A stretch of 64,000 nucleotides of DNA from CAWKEY01 sp963848675 (lineage in GTDB: Bacteria > Pseudomonadota > Gammaproteobacteria > Methylococcales > Methylomonadaceae), in contig CAWKEY010000052.1 of the NCBI GenBank assembly GCA_963848675.1, forward strand, positions 1 to 64,000, given 5' to 3'. Made by a program: the position numbers and the translations under genes. The notes under the pieces were generated by a model, which was given only the letters and a program-made list of their open reading frames with translations, did not search any database and was not told the origin of the DNA. Shown one piece after another: positions 7,516-17,380 of the stretch. The first letter of the stretch is position 1; each line of letters starts with the position of its first letter.

Positions 7516-10500
7516 ATGGCTAAACAATCCAACCCGGATCAATTTGACCTATTCGATGATTGGCTGGTTGTCGGGGCGCAGCCAATTATTCCAGTTACCC
7601 TAAATAGTGAGGCTACATTACCCCTATCTTTTGATGAGTCTCGGCATGTTTTAGCCTTACGTTTGTCCCAAAAGCTCAATGCGGAGGGTGAAATCACCAC
7701 CCAGTTCTTAACCGAAGCCGCAAATCATGCCTTCGGAGGCACCCAGGCGCAAGGAACGTATTCGACAAAGGACGCTTATGACGCCTTGGAAGCCGCGTTT
7801 AATATCCATCTTCTTAGCACCGAGGATTCCGGTTGGACTGAACAAGGTGCTGAATGGGCAAGAACAAAGGCAATCGATTTAACTAGCCGAATCCAGAAGC
7901 TGCCGACGCAGACCAAACGCGATGAGGAAATGGATGAGTTTCAACAATTCAGCACACCGCCTGCTTTGTCGTTTGTGGCCAATTGGGTGGCGAACGTCAA
8001 ACGTGATGATGTTATGGTTGAGCCATCTGCCGGAACCGGCGATTTGGCTGTCTGGCCGGAAATTGCGGGTGCTGTAGTTATTTTGAATGAGTTGGCGCCA
8101 CGGCGGCAGGTGCTGCTTTCGGCATTGTTTCCCAAAGCACAGCTCTTCAAAGAGAATGCCGAACAGTTAGACAACGTATTGCCCCTTGACATAGCGCCCA
8201 CTGTGATTGTCATGAATCCACCGTTTTCATCGACTGCCGGACGTGTTCATGGTCAACGTGACACAACAAACGGCGCTAGGCATATTGAGCAGGCATTAAA
8301 ACGGTTGGAGGATGGTGGCCGTTTAGTTGCCATTGTCGGCAATGGCATGGCCGCGGATCGGCCTGCCTTTTCTCAATGGTGGAAAGACATTGAAAAGAAA
8401 CACAACGTTCGTGCCAATGTCGGAATATCCGGTAAGGAGTATGCGAAATATGGCACATCTTTCGATAATCAAATTTTAGTTATCGATAAAACAGGCGCTA
8501 CGACTCAGCCGGTTTTGACCGGGAAAGTCGAGTCAGTAGCCGATTTACCGACATTATTGGAGGGCATCAGAAATGATCGTCAGCAAATTCAATCAAACAT
8601 CACTCAACCAGCAGTCAAAGCAGATACTCGATCAAAATCAGATTCCGTTCAACCCGGAAACGGAATTGGCGGCGTTGGTATTGGTAAGGACCGCGCTGGA
8701 ACGCAATCTATTAGAAACCGGGCCGATTCAGGAGCCATTAATACTGATAGCCAAACTGGCGGCGAGACCACAGTTGGCGATGGCGGTAATGACGGAATCG
8801 GAGCCGGGGATGGAATTCGAGTTAATCCTATCGGAGACGTTGGAGGAAGCGGCGGCGGAGATACTGGAGGAAATAGTGGCGTCCCTAAAAGCGACAGTCC
8901 CAGAGGTGTTATTGTAAGAAACAAAGCAGAGGAAGGTCATTTATTTGATGTTCTTCTAACAACACTGGTTGTTGACAAAAAGGCGGCAAGTACATTTTCT
9001 CAGACTACCGGCGTTATCATAGGTACAGCCAATCAAACCGACCAAGCATTAAAACAGTGGCGAAAAGAACAAAGAAAACTAAAACCAGAACAGAGAATTG
9101 ATGTTCTTGGGTTTATACCCGATGACTTACAGCGGCTGCACAAGGTAGGGCGTTATGCAGAAAATCCGGACAGTCAAACCTCATCAAGCCATCAGGACGG
9201 CCAAACTGTCACGCCGCCGATTGCTGTAGAAGTTAAAAACGGCAATATCCCGGAGGAATTTACCGATTCTGTATTCGCTAATTACACACCGCAACGGCTT
9301 ACCATTCAAGGTGCGCAGCAACATCCAGGTAAACTGGTACAGTCGGCGGCTATGTCGGCTGTCGAGCCACCCCCTCCTTCGTATGCACCCGTATTGCCGA
9401 CGAATCTGATTAAGGACGGGTTATTGTCGATAGCGCAGCTTGAGGCGGTGGTTTATGCCGGACAAGCACATTCTGAGCTGTTGCCTAACGGTTCGCGGAA
9501 AGGCTTTTTTATTGGCGACGGGACCGGCGTAGGCAAAGGCCGGGAAATATCCGGCATCATTCTGGATAACATGATGCGGGGCCGCAACAAGGCGGTATGG
9601 ATTTCCTTCAACGAGGGTTTGATAGAGGATGCTAAAAGGGACTTTGCTGGTATCGGCGGCGATCCAGGGATAATTTTCTTTCAAGGTAAAACCAAAGCCG
9701 GCAACGAAATCACGCAAGAAGACGGCATCCTGTTTACCACCTATTCGACCTTGCGCGGGGGCGAGAAAAAACAGGCGAATGATCTTGGGCAAGAGGGCGG
9801 AAAAACCCGCGCTCAACAAATTATAAACTGGTTGGGTGAAGACTTTGACGGTGTTATCGCGTTTGATGAAGCGCATAGTATGGGTAATGCTATTGCGGTT
9901 AAGGGTAAACGTGGCGTAAGAAAGCCTTCACAGCAGGCAATTGCCGGGGTCAATCTGCAACGTGAATTGGCCAATGCGCGTATTACCTATGTGTCTGCTA
10001 CCGGTGCGACTGAGGTCAGTAATTTGAGCTATGCAGATCGTTTGGGTTTATGGGGCGAGGGTACGCCGTTCGCGGATGTTAATACCTTTATAGCGGGGGT
10101 AACAAAGGGCGGCATAGCGTCAATGGAGCTAATCAGTCGTGATATGAAGGCGATGGGCATGTATCTAGCCAGGTCGCTGTCTTATGACGGCGTCAGTTAC
10201 GAACGGCTTGAACATACGTTATCTGATTTTCAGGAAGCTATTTATAACGAGTTGGCCGGGTCTTGGCAAATTGTTCTCAATAATGTCGAGCAGGCGCTGG
10301 AAATCACTCAGGCGGGTAGCAGCGGCAACGCGAAAAGTGCGGCAATGGCGCAGTTTTGGGGCGCTCATCAACGCTTTTTTAACCAGATCATTACAGCGAT
10401 GCAAACCCCTCGCGTGATTGATGATATTCGTGAACAACTTGATGCTGGCAATGTTGCGGTTATCCAGTTAGTCAACACCAACGAAGCGGCTCAGGAACGA

Positions 10501-13500
10501 ATCATTGCTGATGCAACGGCCCATAACACGGCTCTTGAAGACCTGGATTTTACCCCAAGGCAAATGTTGATGGACTATGTTCGGAACGGTTTTCCGGTAG
10601 CGGCCTACGAAGAGTCCAAGGATGATAACGGCAATACTATTTATGTCCCGGTCAGGGATTCCGAAGGAAACCCGGTATTTGATCGTGAAGCAATCGCTTT
10701 GCGCGATGCCTTGCTTGAAACGCTGCAACAGATTCGTGTACCTGAAAACCCGCTGGATTCAATCATCAACGCCTTCGGCTCTGACCGGGTGGCAGAGATT
10801 ACTGGCCGCTGTCGCCGCTTTGTCCAGACGCGTGATGATGACGGCAATTACCAGGTGGTTGAGGAAAAGCGCGGTAAAAATTCGGCGCGGGCTGACGCTG
10901 AGGCGTTCCAGGCTAACAAAAAGGACATACTGGTGTTTTCGGGAGCAGGCGGAACCGGTTACAGCTTTCATGCCGACAACACGGCCGCTAATCAGCGTAA
11001 ACGCATCCACTACATTTTACAGCCAGGCTGGCGGGCCGATGCAGCCGTGCAGGGCTTTGGGCGCACGCACAGAACAAACCAGGCGAATGCGCCACACTAT
11101 GTACTGCCGACCACCAACCTGAAAGCGCAAAAGCGGTTTGTGTCGTCAATAGCGCGGCGATTGGATCAGTTGGGCGCATTGACTCGCGGCCAGCGCGAAG
11201 CGACCAGTCAGGGCATGTTTACGGCGGCTGACAACCTGGAAAGCCACTATGCCGCTATTGCACTGAATAACTTTTTTACTGATCTATATCGTGGCAAAAC
11301 CGATTTGTCGTTTCACGATGTCACAAAACAAATGGGGTTGAATCTGCTTGATGAAAATGGCGCCTTGTCCGAGAGTAAGATGCCGGGCATTCCGCAGTTC
11401 TTGAACAGGTTGCTATCACTGAAAACAGATAGCCAAAACGCGGTATTTGCCGAGTTCGAAAATAGGCTTGTGGAGGCGGTTGAATACGCGAAACAACAAG
11501 GCTTATATGACGTAGGTTTGCAAACATTGACGGCAGCAAGCATCAAAAAGACCCGTGAACATGTGGTTTATGAAGATAAGCAAACCGGAGCGCAAACGCG
11601 CTATGTCGAGTTGGCCGTAACGACTGATGTTAGTTATTACGATTGGAATAATGATGTCACGAGGTTAACGCAGAAGCGGCAAAATTTAGATGATTTAAGC
11701 GGCTGGTTTGTTTCCGAGTTTGGCCACAACAAAGGCGAAGTTTTTTTTATGTCAGATTTAGGCGGCAGGCTGGATTCCGAGGGTAATGCCGTTCGTCGCG
11801 GGATTATTCATACAATCAAAAAAAATGGGCACAGGTATATCGATAATGCTGATGTTATCAGTCGCGGATGGGATTACAGAACCGTTACCGCTAATGGCGT
11901 AGGTAGTTACCAGAAAGTCACGCTGACCAGGGCAATTGATAAGGTAGAGGCCGAAAAGCTTTGGCATGAGCAGGTCGCCAATGCCCCGAAGAGTGAAACC
12001 AGGATCGAGAGAATGATAGTCGGCGTTATCTTGCCTATTTGGGATCGTGTTGAGGGTTCTGAGACCATCAAGCGGTTGCAAACTGATGAAGGCGAGCAGT
12101 TACTGGGTCGTATGCTGGAATCGAAGTCCGCCAAGCAAACACTCAAGAATCTGGGACTTGATTCAGGTCTATCCAACATGTCGGCAAGCGATCTGTTCAA
12201 GTCAATCAAAGACGGTAACAAGGCCGTGCTTTCTAACGGTTGGATAATTGCAACAGCAAGGGTCAATCATGAAAGCCGTATAGAAATTAAGGGGCGCAGT
12301 TCTTTTACCGATGCTGAAAGACGTGTTTTGAAAGATCAGGGCGCTTTTATTGAGCGTATCAATTGGGCCGAGCGGGTCTTTATTCCATCAGGCGACCAAG
12401 GGCTTGATGTTTTTAAGCGTATTACTGAGTCGAAACCAGTCATTGATTTGTTAGAATTAAGAAATCCTATAAAGCAGGAGACAGATAATGAAATCAACAA
12501 GACCACTGAACCCGCCGAAACCACCGGCATTGATCAGTCAATATTCAATACCGGTGGCACAAATGCACCCGAAACCTGGCGAGAACGGGACTTATTCCCC
12601 ACCTCCAGACTATCCGGTGAAAAGCCCACCAGAGGCCATTACGCCACCGAAACTGAACTTATCTCAGAATCCAGACGACTGCTAACCGTTGGCCGGATTA
12701 CTACAGTAGATCAAGCAGCTCAGGCCGCATTAAGTGTTAGTGTGCAAGCCGTCGAACGGTTTGATGCCTTAGTGACTGATAAAGATGGCAAGCCGCTGGC
12801 CATTGTGGGTTCATTTAAAGGTACCATAAATTCTGCATCTGTTTATCCGGCGGTTGTTGCAGCGGAGGCATTTAGAATACCAGACGCAGCCAACATCTAT
12901 TTCTATCATAACCATCCAAGTGGAACGACAAAGTTATCTGACGCCGATTTAGCTATCACGCGAAAACTTCAACGTGTTTTCGACGGCAGCGGCATTACCG
13001 CTCACGGAATATTCGCCATCACCACAAACGGTTCTTTCAGCTACGAAAATCCAGCCACTAGGGAAGTAGTCGATGGCGTAGCGCAGGCTGGTGCAGCGGC
13101 GGTTTCTGTGCCAATCATTGAGAGAATAATCAGCTTTGACGAAAAAATGGGGGCGGGTGTTACATCGCCCGACATTTCAAAATCCCTGATCCCCAAGCTA
13201 TTTAACGAGTCTGGTTTAATGTTGTTGAATAATCAACATGAGCCGGTAGGCTTTATGCCGATGTCCCCAGGCGAAGCGTTGCCGTTGAAGTACACCGGGA
13301 TGACCGACAGTCTTTTCCGCGCACTCTCAATGTCTAATGCGGCGGCGGCCATCTTGTACGATTCAGAACATCACTACAGTGTCGAACAATACCAGAATAT
13401 TGGCGACTTTCTGGATGAGATCGATGTCCGTTTGCTTGATGTGTTGGTTAAGCAGGAAAACCCGAATAGTTCGAGTGCAAGTGTAATGATATCGGGTGCT

Positions 13501-16500
13501 GAACTGGGTTGGTCGTTCCGTTCTTCGACGGGTGTTTTTCTAAACGATCTACCCTCCATTTCATTGGTTGAGAAATCTAACATTAAAGAGGTAAGTCAAA
13601 TGTCTAGCCAATCAAAGGATAAAAAAGCCTTTCACGAAATGGTCGCCGAAAAGTTAATCCAGCAACTTAAAGAAGGGACCGCACCCTGGCAAAAGCCGTG
13701 GGTTCCAGGTGAATCAGGCGCTTTCTTACCGTATAACCCGGTAACAGGTAATCGCTACAAAGGGATTAACTCAATATATTTATTATCGCAAGAACGAGAT
13801 GATCAACGCTGGATGACTTATAAGCAAGCGACCGGGCTAGGTGGTCAGGTTCGTAAAGGCGAGAAAGGCACGGGTATTCATTACTGGAAATTCACTGAAG
13901 AACATATCAAGAAGGACGATGACGGTAAGCCGGTACTGGATAGTGAAGGGAATCCGGTTAAGGAGGTCGTTAGGCTGGAAAGGCCACGTGGATTTTTTGC
14001 CATTGTGTTTAATGGTGAACAGATCGATGGTTTGCCGCCGCTCCAGAAGCAGGAACACACCTGGGACCCCATTGAACGGGCCGAAGGGATTTTGACCGCA
14101 TCCGGCGCTGACATTCATCACAATGGCGGCAGCCGGGCGTTTTATCGGCCATTGACAGATAGTATCCATTTGCCGGACAAAGGCCAGTTTCCGAGCGCTG
14201 AAAATTATTATGCGACTGCATTGCATGAACTGGGTCACTGGACAGGTAAAGAAGACAGACTTAACCGTGATATTGCCCATCCCTTCGGGAGCGAGGGGTA
14301 TGCCAAGGAAGAATTAAGGGCCGAGATTGCCAGCATGATTTTGGGTGATGAGTTGGGTATTGGTCACGATCCGAGCCAGCATGCCGCTTATGTCGGTTCG
14401 TGGATCAAGGCATTAAATGACGATCCAATGGAAATCTTCAGGGCGGCAGCTGATGCCGAAAAGATTCACAACTATGTGTTGTCCTTTGAGCAGGAACAGC
14501 AGCAAGAGCAAGTGAACGATGTAAATGAGCAAAATTTGAGCGAGAAACAGGGGGGTAAAATGCAGACGATGCAGTTAAACCAAAACACCTACCAGACAGA
14601 GCTTACGCGTGGTAATAAGGAACAAGTGACTTACCTGGTTGGAAGTTCTAGCGGAACCTCCGTTGAGTACATCGACGTCCTGGAAGCGGCGCAAGCATTT
14701 CATGATGCCAATGCGGAACAGCGTCCGTTCGTCATTCGTTCTGAGAGTCGGCTTGAAGGGGGCGATGTAGCCGTATCCATTGCTTCCACCTCGATGGTGG
14801 AGCAAGGCGGAGTGAAGCAATACGGTAAAAGTGTGGGTGACACGGACCCGGCTTTTAAAGTCGCTTATGATGGACTATCAGGACAAACTCAAAAGCCGGA
14901 AAAAACAGTTATCAATGTGCCTTTCAAAGAAAAGGAAGAAGCCAAAGCACTAGGGGCTAAATGGGATCGGCAAGAAAAGTCCTGGTACGTTCCTGGTGGC
15001 GTAAACCTTGCCCCATTTGCTAAATGGGAAAAACCGGCTGTTACAGCGGAAACGGATGCACTGAAAGCCGCTACAGCTACTGAAAACCCTGTTGAGCACC
15101 AAAAGCCTGCTCAGGAACGCCAATATCTCGCTGTACCTTATGGCGAACGGGCAGCCGCCAAAGCGTCTGGTGCAATCTGGGACAAGGCCGCTAAATCCTG
15201 GTATGCCGGGCCGGATGGTGATATGGCTAAATTGGAACGCTGGAAACCCGGCAATGTGCCTAATCAGCAGGGGCCGGCTATGCGTCCTGAGGATGAGTTT
15301 GCTGAGGCATTACGAGCATTGGGGTGTGTTGTCGATGGTCAGCATCCGATCATGGACGGCGCTAAACACAGAATCGTTGTTGAGGGTGATAAAGCTAATT
15401 CCAGCGAGCGTAGCGGTTTTTATGTGGGTCATTTGGACGGCCACCCGGCAGGTTATATCAAGAACAACAGATCAGGCGTTGATATGAAATGGAAATCCAA
15501 GGGCTATGCGCTTGATCCAGAAGAAAAGGCTCAAATGCAAGCGGAGGCGGCCATTAAATTACGTGGCCGTGAAGTGGCGTTACAGATTAAACAAAAGGCT
15601 GTTGCCGTTGATATTCTTGCGCTGTTAAGTGTTTCTGCTCCTGCCCCCGCCGATCATCCTTATTTACAATCCAAGCAGGTTAGTCCGGATGATTTACGCA
15701 TTGCGCCGCCCGCTACTACTGTACTACCGGAAGAGTCTAGTATTATTATCGGCAAAGATTGGAAAGAATCGGCGGCCCTTCGTGAAGCTAATCCAGATAA
15801 GCTGGTATTTACCGCAGGCGATTTACTTGTACCCGCTCATGATGCAAATGGCACGGTTTGGACGGCTCAAACCATTCAAAGCTCTGGCCGGAAGATGTTC
15901 GCTAAGGACAGTCGAAAAGAGGGCTGTTTCCATGTTATAGGCGGTTTCGATGCGCTGGCTAAAGCTCCCGCTATTGTTATTGGTGAGGGGTTTGCAACAG
16001 CCGGTAGTTTGTCGGAAGCGCTGGGTTTTCCAACCGTGTCCGCCTTCGATTCTGGAAACCTGGTGCTTGTAGCCAAGGCATTACATGAGAAGTTTCCAGA
16101 TAAGCCCATCGTGATAGCTGGGGATAATGATAAACACCTGGAAAGTACACAGGGCTATAATCCTGGCCGCTCTAAGGCCAATGAGGCCGCTAAGGCAGTG
16201 GGCGGCAAGGTTATTCTCCCTGTTTTCGCTCCGGGCGAGCAGGCTTACCCGGAGAATCTGGAGCCAGTGACGCCGACTAAAGCGCGGGCCGGTGATTTGT
16301 CGGATGAGCAAAAGGAGGCGATTGCCCAAATGAAAAGTTTTACGGATTTTAACGATCTTGCGACAAGGAGCGTGTTGGGTAAGGAAGGTATCGAGCGCCA
16401 GGTGCGTTCCGTTGTTTTTTCAGTTATCGAAAAACACCAGGCGCGGATCGAGCAACAACACGAGCTTGTTCAAAAACAACAAGAGCAAAGGCCACGGCGG

Positions 16501-16515
16501 CTAGCAAGGATCTGA
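7516..16515 (+). CDS. Giant polyvalent protein: N6-methylase, strawberry-notch helicase, JAMM/RadC, ArdC protease, toprim
   Basis: 2999 codons without a stop. Visible blocks: an N6-adenine methylase-like domain with SAGTGDLAVW (about residue 172) and MNPPF (about 233); a glycine-rich linker (about 375-470); a strawberry-notch SF2 helicase with GDGTGVGKGRE (about 667), FDEAHSMG (about 782) and QGFGRTHRTNQ (about 1180); a JAMM/RadC-like domain with YHNHPSGTTKLSDAD (about 1796); an ArdC N-terminal domain (about 2030-2100) and its zincin motif ALHELGHW (about 2236); two DUF5710-like repeats (about 2466 and 2537, both with GAxWD and KSWY); and a toprim domain with IGEGFATA (about 2820) and AGDNDKH (about 2870). 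Such polyvalent proteins of conjugative elements are thought to enter or act early in the recipient and to protect or prime the transferred strand. Several internal ribosome sites suggest fusion of once separate genes. Confidence 0.9.
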   Translation: MAKQSNPDQFDLFDDWLVVGAQPIIPVTLNSEATLPLSFDESRHVLALRLSQKLNAEGEITTQFLTEAANHAFGGTQAQGTYSTKDAYDALEAAFNIHLLSTEDSGWTEQGAEWARTKAIDLTSRIQKLPTQTKRDEEMDEFQQFSTPPALSFVANWVANVKRDDVMVEPSAGTGDLAVWPEIAGAVVILNELAPRRQVLLSALFPKAQLFKENAEQLDNVLPLDIAPTVIVMNPPFSSTAGRVHGQRDTTNGARHIEQALKRLEDGGRLVAIVGNGMAADRPAFSQWWKDIEKKHNVRANVGISGKEYAKYGTSFDNQILVIDKTGATTQPVLTGKVESVADLPTLLEGIRNDRQQIQSNITQPAVKADTRSKSDSVQPGNGIGGVGIGKDRAGTQSIRNRADSGAINTDSQTGGETTVGDGGNDGIGAGDGIRVNPIGDVGGSGGGDTGGNSGVPKSDSPRGVIVRNKAEEGHLFDVLLTTLVVDKKAASTFSQTTGVIIGTANQTDQALKQWRKEQRKLKPEQRIDVLGFIPDDLQRLHKVGRYAENPDSQTSSSHQDGQTVTPPIAVEVKNGNIPEEFTDSVFANYTPQRLTIQGAQQHPGKLVQSAAMSAVEPPPPSYAPVLPTNLIKDGLLSIAQLEAVVYAGQAHSELLPNGSRKGFFIGDGTGVGKGREISGIILDNMMRGRNKAVWISFNEGLIEDAKRDFAGIGGDPGIIFFQGKTKAGNEITQEDGILFTTYSTLRGGEKKQANDLGQEGGKTRAQQIINWLGEDFDGVIAFDEAHSMGNAIAVKGKRGVRKPSQQAIAGVNLQRELANARITYVSATGATEVSNLSYADRLGLWGEGTPFADVNTFIAGVTKGGIASMELISRDMKAMGMYLARSLSYDGVSYERLEHTLSDFQEAIYNELAGSWQIVLNNVEQALEITQAGSSGNAKSAAMAQFWGAHQRFFNQIITAMQTPRVIDDIREQLDAGNVAVIQLVNTNEAAQERIIADATAHNTALEDLDFTPRQMLMDYVRNGFPVAAYEESKDDNGNTIYVPVRDSEGNPVFDREAIALRDALLETLQQIRVPENPLDSIINAFGSDRVAEITGRCRRFVQTRDDDGNYQVVEEKRGKNSARADAEAFQANKKDILVFSGAGGTGYSFHADNTAANQRKRIHYILQPGWRADAAVQGFGRTHRTNQANAPHYVLPTTNLKAQKRFVSSIARRLDQLGALTRGQREATSQGMFTAADNLESHYAAIALNNFFTDLYRGKTDLSFHDVTKQMGLNLLDENGALSESKMPGIPQFLNRLLSLKTDSQNAVFAEFENRLVEAVEYAKQQGLYDVGLQTLTAASIKKTREHVVYEDKQTGAQTRYVELAVTTDVSYYDWNNDVTRLTQKRQNLDDLSGWFVSEFGHNKGEVFFMSDLGGRLDSEGNAVRRGIIHTIKKNGHRYIDNADVISRGWDYRTVTANGVGSYQKVTLTRAIDKVEAEKLWHEQVANAPKSETRIERMIVGVILPIWDRVEGSETIKRLQTDEGEQLLGRMLESKSAKQTLKNLGLDSGLSNMSASDLFKSIKDGNKAVLSNGWIIATARVNHESRIEIKGRSSFTDAERRVLKDQGAFIERINWAERVFIPSGDQGLDVFKRITESKPVIDLLELRNPIKQETDNEINKTTEPAETTGIDQSIFNTGGTNAPETWRERDLFPTSRLSGEKPTRGHYATETELISESRRLLTVGRITTVDQAAQAALSVSVQAVERFDALVTDKDGKPLAIVGSFKGTINSASVYPAVVAAEAFRIPDAANIYFYHNHPSGTTKLSDADLAITRKLQRVFDGSGITAHGIFAITTNGSFSYENPATREVVDGVAQAGAAAVSVPIIERIISFDEKMGAGVTSPDISKSLIPKLFNESGLMLLNNQHEPVGFMPMSPGEALPLKYTGMTDSLFRALSMSNAAAAILYDSEHHYSVEQYQNIGDFLDEIDVRLLDVLVKQENPNSSSASVMISGAELGWSFRSSTGVFLNDLPSISLVEKSNIKEVSQMSSQSKDKKAFHEMVAEKLIQQLKEGTAPWQKPWVPGESGAFLPYNPVTGNRYKGINSIYLLSQERDDQRWMTYKQATGLGGQVRKGEKGTGIHYWKFTEEHIKKDDDGKPVLDSEGNPVKEVVRLERPRGFFAIVFNGEQIDGLPPLQKQEHTWDPIERAEGILTASGADIHHNGGSRAFYRPLTDSIHLPDKGQFPSAENYYATALHELGHWTGKEDRLNRDIAHPFGSEGYAKEELRAEIASMILGDELGIGHDPSQHAAYVGSWIKALNDDPMEIFRAAADAEKIHNYVLSFEQEQQQEQVNDVNEQNLSEKQGGKMQTMQLNQNTYQTELTRGNKEQVTYLVGSSSGTSVEYIDVLEAAQAFHDANAEQRPFVIRSESRLEGGDVAVSIASTSMVEQGGVKQYGKSVGDTDPAFKVAYDGLSGQTQKPEKTVINVPFKEKEEAKALGAKWDRQEKSWYVPGGVNLAPFAKWEKPAVTAETDALKAATATENPVEHQKPAQERQYLAVPYGERAAAKASGAIWDKAAKSWYAGPDGDMAKLERWKPGNVPNQQGPAMRPEDEFAEALRALGCVVDGQHPIMDGAKHRIVVEGDKANSSERSGFYVGHLDGHPAGYIKNNRSGVDMKWKSKGYALDPEEKAQMQAEAAIKLRGREVALQIKQKAVAVDILALLSVSAPAPADHPYLQSKQVSPDDLRIAPPATTVLPEESSIIIGKDWKESAALREANPDKLVFTAGDLLVPAHDANGTVWTAQTIQSSGRKMFAKDSRKEGCFHVIGGFDALAKAPAIVIGEGFATAGSLSEALGFPTVSAFDSGNLVLVAKALHEKFPDKPIVIAGDNDKHLESTQGYNPGRSKANEAAKAVGGKVILPVFAPGEQAYPENLEPVTPTKARAGDLSDEQKEAIAQMKSFTDFNDLATRSVLGKEGIERQVRSVVFSVIEKHQARIEQQHELVQKQQEQRPRRLARI
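8573..8917 (+). CDS. Possible overlapping gene in the +1 frame of the polyvalent gene
   Basis: 114 codons in the +1 frame, exactly across the glycine-rich linker of the giant frame. GGAGGG lies 8 bases before the ATG. The product is rich in L, E and A with helical periodicity (for example ETELAALVLVRTALERNLLE and TLEEAAAEILEEIVASL). The main frame here is low-complexity G, D and N text. The out-of-frame product therefore looks more protein-like than the main-frame one. Either a small gene is overprinted here, or a former separate gene was absorbed when its neighbours fused. No family recognised. An antisense frame also stays open across this stretch, which weakens the case. Confidence 0.35.
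   Translation: MIVSKFNQTSLNQQSKQILDQNQIPFNPETELAALVLVRTALERNLLETGPIQEPLILIAKLAARPQLAMAVMTESEPGMEFELILSETLEEAAAEILEEIVASLKATVPEVLL
12488..12685 (+). CDS. Possible small overlapping proline-rich frame
   Basis: 65 codons in the +1 frame of the giant gene, between its helicase-associated part and its JAMM/RadC-like domain. It has an excellent ribosome site (AGGAG, 7 bases, ATG). The product is rich in P, K and S (RPLNPPKPPAL; YSPPPDYPVKSPPEA) and ends in NPDDC. The main frame over the same bases is a poorly conserved-looking linker. It may be a real short gene or the fossil start of a formerly separate downstream gene. No function can be given. Confidence 0.25.
   Translation: MKSTRPLNPPKPPALISQYSIPVAQMHPKPGENGTYSPPPDYPVKSPPEAITPPKLNLSQNPDDC
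13587..13602 (+). promoter_or_regulatory. Internal in-frame ribosome site and ATG before the ArdC domain
   Basis: GAGGT followed by 7 bases and an ATG at 13600, in frame with the giant protein (codon 2029). The ATG falls exactly at the start of the ArdC N-terminal domain (MSSQSKDKKAFHEM), where stand-alone ArdC proteins begin. Either a shorter ArdC-toprim protein is also made, or the site is a relic of gene fusion. Confidence 0.5.
14548..14562 (+). promoter_or_regulatory. Second internal in-frame ribosome site and ATG after the ArdC domain
   Basis: A run AGGGGGG, then TAAA, then an ATG at 14560 that is in frame (codon 2349). It directly follows a Q/E-rich stretch (EQEQQQEQVNDVNEQ) that resembles the tail of a protein. 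The domain that follows leads to the DUF5710-like repeats and toprim. As with the site at 13600, this could be functional re-initiation or a fossil gene border. Confidence 0.4.
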
Positions 16516-17028
16516 TAACCGCTGTCTAATGGGGTAAGTATCCATTGGCCTAGATTGCTATTCCTGCCGGAATGTAGGCCAACGGGTGCTACAACCGTAT
16601 TATGTCCACTGTAAACTGCGCTACTGTTTTCAAAAGGTTGAGCGCCATGTGTTTCAACATACGTATTTTAGATTTGAAATTTTTGCTACCAAGTTGCCCG
16701 GGCTTTTTAAATTTCCGTAACGCTTATCAGAATGGTGGTTGTCCGGGCTTACACCCAAACGCTGCCGTTTTTTGCCGCTAGTCCTGCTGGACTTAACAGT
16801 TCCAGTATTTTGCGGCACTATCATTGATACGGCTTTGCATCGGTGTAGAATACGAACCGGTTTGTCGGCAGCATCGTCATGAATGGGCACGCGGCTTAAA
16901 ACGCCACGCATTTCAGTCTTGTTTACCTGATCGGGCTAATTTCGGCACCCTGCAAAGCGTGTGCAGAATGACACGATGAAGACCGCCTAACTGTTTTTTT
17001 CGCAAGTATTTAATTTAAGGAGTTTTTT
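16516..17028 (+). other. Intergenic region without a supportable gene
   Basis: About 510 bases between the polyvalent gene and the HU gene. Short open frames exist on both strands, including 85 codons on the minus strand, but none has a ribosome site or a recognisable product. The last bases hold the TAAGGAG ribosome site of the HU gene, and the HU promoter should lie in the AT-rich 60 bases before it. Confidence 0.5.
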
Positions 17029-17304
17029 ATGAATAAATCGGAATTGTGCGACGCCATCGCTGAACACGCCAACCTAACCAAAACTGACGCTAACCGTGCG
17101 CTGGATGGCTTGCTAAAAACCATTGAAACCACCCTGGCATCTGGAAACCCGGTAACGTTGATCGGTTTTGGTTCATTCGAGGTTAAAGCAAGGACAGAAC
17201 GTAAAGGCCGTAATCCACAAACCGGCGAAGAAATCACCATTGCTGCGGCAAATATCCCTTCTTTTAAGCCCGGCAAAGCCTTGAAAGACGCCGTTAACCA
17301 TTAG
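17029..17304 (+). CDS. HU-family DNA-bending protein
   Basis: 91 residues, full HU length. The dimerisation helices come first (MNKSELCDAIAEHANLTKTDA), then the family signature GFGSFEVKARTERKGRNPQTGEE at about 46-68 including the NPQTGE turn, then the C-terminal block FKPGKALKDAV. A perfect TAAGGAG ribosome site precedes the ATG. HU coats and bends DNA without strong sequence preference. On a conjugative element it may assist integration, relaxosome formation or silencing of the cargo. It stands 76 bases before an IHF-alpha-like gene in the same direction, and the two could be expressed together. Confidence 0.93.
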   Translation: MNKSELCDAIAEHANLTKTDANRALDGLLKTIETTLASGNPVTLIGFGSFEVKARTERKGRNPQTGEEITIAAANIPSFKPGKALKDAVNH

Positions 17305-17380
17305 CGATTGGCGATGACAGGTTAAGAGCCTGCTGGCACCGGCTCTAAACCTATAATAATGAAAAAATCAGGCAGGAAGC

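Noticed and set aside
8649..8940. Antisense frames across the glycine-rich linker
   Set aside because: Proline-rich complement of a glycine-rich repeat; long open antisense frames are expected there from composition alone.
16654..16911. 85-codon minus-strand frame after the polyvalent gene
   Set aside because: No ribosome site, basic and irregular product, no recognisable domain.
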